Below are positions 60,351 through 64,000 of a stretch of 64,000 nt of DNA, piece by piece. Under the pieces are notes generated by a model, which made no database searches, was not told where the DNA came from, and worked only from the letters and a program-made list of their open reading frames with translations. Origin of the DNA: Flavobacterium sp. BFFFF1. Its GTDB lineage: Bacteria > Bacteroidota > Bacteroidia > Flavobacteriales > Flavobacteriaceae. A program made the position numbers and the translations under genes. The first letter of the stretch is position 1; the number at the start of each line of letters is the position of its first letter. The stretch covers positions 1 to 64,000 of the forward strand of contig NZ_NKJE01000019.1 in assembly GCF_002256285.1 (NCBI RefSeq), written 5' to 3'.

Positions 60351-61100
60351 ATGGCAACAAAAATTACAAAACGAAAACCGGCAAAAGCCAAAGACCATAA
60401 ACCTGTAAAGAAACAAACGCGATTCCGGAAAATCATGCGCCTGTTGTTTAAAGCCATGTTGTGGTTTTTTGGACTTAGCATCTTCTCGGTCATCATTTTT
60501 AAATGGGTGCCGGTGCCTTTTACGCCGTTGATGATCACGCGCAGCATTGAACAAAAATGGAATGGAAAAGAAATGGTCTGCAAGCACGACTGGGTACCCA
60601 TTGAAGACATCTCCATCAATATGCAAAAAGCAGTGATTGCCAGTGAAGATGCAACGTTTATGAAACATAACGGATTCGACTTCAACGCCATGCAAAAAGC
60701 AATGAAAAACAACGAAAAAGGCAAAAGGATTCGCGGCGGCAGTACCATTTCACAGCAAACCGCTAAAAACGTGTTCCTTTGGCAGGGACGCAGTTATATC
60801 CGCAAAGGATTCGAAGCATATTTTACAGTACTGATCGAACTGATTTGGGGCAAAGAACGCATTATGGAAGTTTACCTCAACAGCATAGAGATGGGTGATG
60901 GCATTTATGGCGTAGAGGCTGCTTCGCAATATTGGTACAAGAAAACCGCGCAAAACCTATCCAAACGCGACGCTGCAGGAATTGCGGCCATTCTGCCAAA
61001 TCCACGAAAATTTAAGGCCAGTAATTCCTCTTCAAAAATTGAGTTGCGAAAATCCCGTATCGTACGGCACATGCAATATGTTGGCAAATTAGACTACTAA
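60351..61100 (+). CDS. mtgA: Monofunctional biosynthetic peptidoglycan transglycosylase
   Basis: GT51 motifs: AVIASEDATFMKHNGFD, RGGSTISQQTAKNVFLW, RIMEVYLNSIEMGDGIYGVEAA. Confidence 0.93.
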   Translation: MATKITKRKPAKAKDHKPVKKQTRFRKIMRLLFKAMLWFFGLSIFSVIIFKWVPVPFTPLMITRSIEQKWNGKEMVCKHDWVPIEDISINMQKAVIASEDATFMKHNGFDFNAMQKAMKNNEKGKRIRGGSTISQQTAKNVFLWQGRSYIRKGFEAYFTVLIELIWGKERIMEVYLNSIEMGDGIYGVEAASQYWYKKTAQNLSKRDAAGIAAILPNPRKFKASNSSSKIELRKSRIVRHMQYVGKLDY

Positions 61101-61101
61101 G

Positions 61102-62043
61102 ATGCGGAATCCCTTCCTGTTTTTGATTTTCTTTGCGATCATCGGTGTTGGCCAGACGCGGCCTGCAGAAATTGGGCTTGTTCTGGATAATGATTTGTAT
61201 GTATCAACGGTTAGTGACCGGTATTATACCAACGGATTTGAAATTTTTTACAAATACCTGAACAAAACACAACCGGAAATGGTGGCCAAAAGGATTTCTG
61301 AATTTCGCCTTGGGCAGTACATCTACAATCCTTACAACATTGTGGCATCAGACATCGCAAGGAATGACCGGCCATTCGCGGGCTACCTGTTTGGAAGTTT
61401 CGGCGTGCATACATTTTATAAAAACGAATCGGTGCTAAAACTGGATTTCCAGGCCGGATATGTTGGTCCCAATGCCTTTGGCCGCGAAATGCAGGAATTC
61501 TTCCACAATTCTTTCGGATACATTGCTGTTCAGGGCTGGGAACTGCAAATCAAAAATGCGTTGGCGCTTCAGGTGAATGCTACCTATTCCCATAAGATCG
61601 CGAATGCCATCAGCAGCAGCTTCAATGATTTCCACGCTTCCGCAGAAGTCAAGGCGGGTACTGTCAATACGAATATTTCCCTGGGGCTAACCTCGCGCCT
61701 CAGCTTAAAGCCGTTGCTGCCGATTTACGATTCGAATTTATACCACGCGGCCCTAAACAACGATAAAAGCGTTTTCAAAAATCAAAGTGAATATTTTCTG
61801 TTTCTTTCGCCGCACGTGCAGTACCAACTATACGATGCCACAATTCAGGGAAGCCTGTTCAATGACAACAGCCCGGTGACTTATGCTGTGCAGCCTTTCC
61901 GGTTTAATGCTGAAGCCGGATTGAAATACCGAAAGGGCAAGTGGGATCTTTCGTATGTGTTCGTGTATCGTGGAAAGGAAGTCATGCGTGACGGCGTAAA
62001 AGGATTTATTTACGGGTCGATTACGCTTGGCTATTTTTTATAA
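61102..62043 (+). CDS. LpxR-family (DUF2219) outer-membrane lipid A deacylase-like protein
   Basis: LVLDNDLYVSTVSDRYYTNGFEIFYKY; NDRPFAGYLFGSFG; barrel-like C-terminus. Confidence 0.85.
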   Translation: MRNPFLFLIFFAIIGVGQTRPAEIGLVLDNDLYVSTVSDRYYTNGFEIFYKYLNKTQPEMVAKRISEFRLGQYIYNPYNIVASDIARNDRPFAGYLFGSFGVHTFYKNESVLKLDFQAGYVGPNAFGREMQEFFHNSFGYIAVQGWELQIKNALALQVNATYSHKIANAISSSFNDFHASAEVKAGTVNTNISLGLTSRLSLKPLLPIYDSNLYHAALNNDKSVFKNQSEYFLFLSPHVQYQLYDATIQGSLFNDNSPVTYAVQPFRFNAEAGLKYRKGKWDLSYVFVYRGKEVMRDGVKGFIYGSITLGYFL

Positions 62044-62072
62044 TAAAAAAATCCCGGGAATTCCGGGATTTG
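62044..62072. terminator. Bidirectional terminator between convergent genes
   Basis: AAAAAAATCCCGGGAATTCCGGGATTT. Confidence 0.75.
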
Positions 62073-62089
62073 AATATATCTTTTGTTGT

Positions 62090-64000
62090 TTAAACCTTCG
62101 GCAGTGATTTGAACCCCATATTGTACAAAGTAAACGCCTGGATATCGGCAGCTTCCTCTATGGTCTTTGATACTGGTTTTCCTGCTCCATGCCCGGCATT
62201 GGTCTCAATCCGGATCAACACGGGGTTTTCACCGGTTTGTTTGTCCTGTAACTCTGCAGCAAATTTAAAACTGTGTGCAGGCACCACACGGTCATCATGG
62301 TCGCCTGTTGTAACAAGGGTCGCAGGGTATTTCACGCCTTTTTTTACATTATGGACTGGTGAATATCCTTTAAGATATTTGAACATTTCTTTAGAATCCT
62401 CTGCGGTTCCATAATCGTAAGCCCAGCCAGCACCCGCGGTAAACGTATGGTAACGAAGCATATCCATAACGCCGACAGCTGGCAGCGCCACTTTCATCAA
62501 ATCCGGACGTTGCGTCATCGTCGCCCCGACAAGCAATCCTCCATTTGACCCGCCTCTAATCGCCAGAAAATCCGACGCCGTATATTTCTTTGCGATTAAG
62601 AATTCTGCAGCAGCAATAAAATCGTCGAACACATTCTGCTTTTTCAGTTTCGTGCCATCGTCATGCCATTTTTTACCATACTCGCCGCCACCGCGCAAAT
62701 TGGCAACCGCATATACGCCTCCCATTTCCAGCCATACCGCATTGGCAATGCTGAATGCAGGTGTCAGGCTAATATTAAAGCCCCCGTATCCGTATAGTAT
62801 TGTTGGGTTTTTTCCGTCAAGCTGCACCCCTTTTTTATGGGTGATGATCATCGGCACTTTTGTACCATCCTTAGAGGTATAAAACACCTGTGTCGATTCA
62901 AAATCATCCACGTTGAAATCAATTTTTGGCCTGTCATAAATAGTCGAGGCGCCGGTTTTTGGATTAAAACTGTAAATCGTTCCCGGCGTAATATAATTGG
63001 TGAAAGAATAATACAATTGTACTTCTTGTTTCTTACCGCCAAAACCACTGGCTGTTCCCAGGCCAGGCAGCTTAATTTCCCGGATCAGCTTACCATTCAG
63101 GTCAAATTGCTTTACCTGTGTGATGGCGTCTTTCATATAGTTGGCAAAAATGTAACCGCTCCCGGTTGTTGGGGTAAGCACATTCTCGGTTTCAGGGATT
63201 ACCTCGTGCCATTTTTTTAACTGTGCCGTACTGGGATCTACCACGACAATCCTCTTATTCGGCGCTTCCAGATTTGTTGTCAGGAACACTTCCGAACCCA
63301 CGTTATACAGATAATCGGTATCGGTATCAAATCCAGTAATAATGGGCAGAATCGGACTGTTTGGTTTGGTAAGGTCCTGCATGTACAATTCGTTTCCTGA
63401 AGTGGAATTTGCCGCTGAAATAACCAGGTAATTTTCATCTTCGGTTACTTCTCCGCCCACGTAGCGACGTTTTTCCTTCTCTCCAAATACAATCCGGTCC
63501 TCTTTCTGGGGCTTTCCAAGCTCATGGAAATACAGTCGGTGCTGGTCCGTCTTTGCCGACAACTCGCTGCCTTTAGGCTTTTCGTAGCTGGAGTAATAAA
63601 AACCGCGGTTGCCAAGCCAGGAAATGCCGCTAAACTTTACGTCTACGAGTTGGGCTTCAAGCATTTTCTTCGTAACTGCATCCAGTATCGTAATTTTATT
63701 CCAGTCGCTGCCTGCCTCGGATGTCGAATAGGCCACGCGCGAACCGTCCTTCGAAAATCCAACTACCGCAAGAGAAGTCGTTCCGTCCTTGGAAAATGTA
63801 TTTGGATCCAGGAAAACCTCTTCCTTTCCGGATAGGTCTTTCCGGTACAAAACACTTTGGTTCTGCAGTCCATTATTTTTGTAATAATAGGTGTAATTGC
63901 CTTCTTTAAACGGCGCCGAAATCTTCTCATAATTCCAAAGCTTTTCCATCCTAGCCTTTATCGTGTTGCGAAATGGAATGGCCGCCAAATAATCAAACGT
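62090..64000 (-). CDS. Prolyl oligopeptidase family (S9A) peptidase (5' end beyond window)
   Basis: [45 protein letters not shown]. Frame stays open to 64000 ([15 protein letters not shown]), so the track start at 63988 is an artefact of the edge. Confidence 0.93.
   Translation of the reverse strand, partial: TFDYLAAIPFRNTIKARMEKLWNYEKISAPFKEGNYTYYYKNNGLQNQSVLYRKDLSGKEEVFLDPNTFSKDGTTSLAVVGFSKDGSRVAYSTSEAGSDWNKITILDAVTKKMLEAQLVDVKFSGISWLGNRGFYYSSYEKPKGSELSAKTDQHRLYFHELGKPQKEDRIVFGEKEKRRYVGGEVTEDENYLVISAANSTSGNELYMQDLTKPNSPILPIITGFDTDTDYLYNVGSEVFLTTNLEAPNKRIVVVDPSTAQLKKWHEVIPETENVLTPTTGSGYIFANYMKDAITQVKQFDLNGKLIREIKLPGLGTASGFGGKKQEVQLYYSFTNYITPGTIYSFNPKTGASTIYDRPKIDFNVDDFESTQVFYTSKDGTKVPMIITHKKGVQLDGKNPTILYGYGGFNISLTPAFSIANAVWLEMGGVYAVANLRGGGEYGKKWHDDGTKLKKQNVFDDFIAAAEFLIAKKYTASDFLAIRGGSNGGLLVGATMTQRPDLMKVALPAVGVMDMLRYHTFTAGAGWAYDYGTAEDSKEMFKYLKGYSPVHNVKKGVKYPATLVTTGDHDDRVVPAHSFKFAAELQDKQTGENPVLIRIETNAGHGAGKPVSKTIEEAADIQAFTLYNMGFKSLPKV

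Noticed and set aside
1-64000. Defence island, prophage, integrative element or secondary-metabolite cluster
   Set aside because: No integrase, transposase, restriction-modification, toxin-antitoxin, phage structural, NRPS/PKS or RT genes recognised; gene content is housekeeping and secreted enzymes.

Overview
Chromosomal window from a Bacteroidetes/Flavobacteriia genome, probably Flavobacterium-like. Supporting evidence: TAnnTTTG-type -7 promoter boxes, a T9SS C-terminal sorting domain, single-subunit GlyRS, and mevalonate-pathway HMG-CoA synthase. Content is mostly housekeeping and secreted hydrolases: sufBCD plus an A-type Fe-S carrier, sdhCAB, pgk, rnpA, glyS, ribE/pdxA, a DUF177-rpmF-fabH-accB-accC cluster, mtgA, several peptidases (S8, M1, S41, M24, M48, two S9, a metzincin) and glycoside hydrolases (GH3, GH92, a GH2-GH53 fusion). 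I see no rRNA, tRNA, CRISPR-Cas, integrase or IS transposase. The least explained signal is a ~440-bp non-coding segment (about 42490-42935). It holds six 21-bp tandem units, each with a conserved ~12-bp half (sACGGAAGCATT) and a variable ~9-bp half, and is bracketed by an 11-bp direct repeat. Other notable points: the GH2-GH53 fusion, two copies of a dispersed structured intergenic element (one with 10-bp inverted repeats and a nested hairpin), 7-bp tandem repeats at two unlinked gene starts, a gene-conversion-like tract between two unknown secreted paralogs, and a duplicated [Fn3-GEVED] module. All family calls come from motif recognition by eye; no database search was run.
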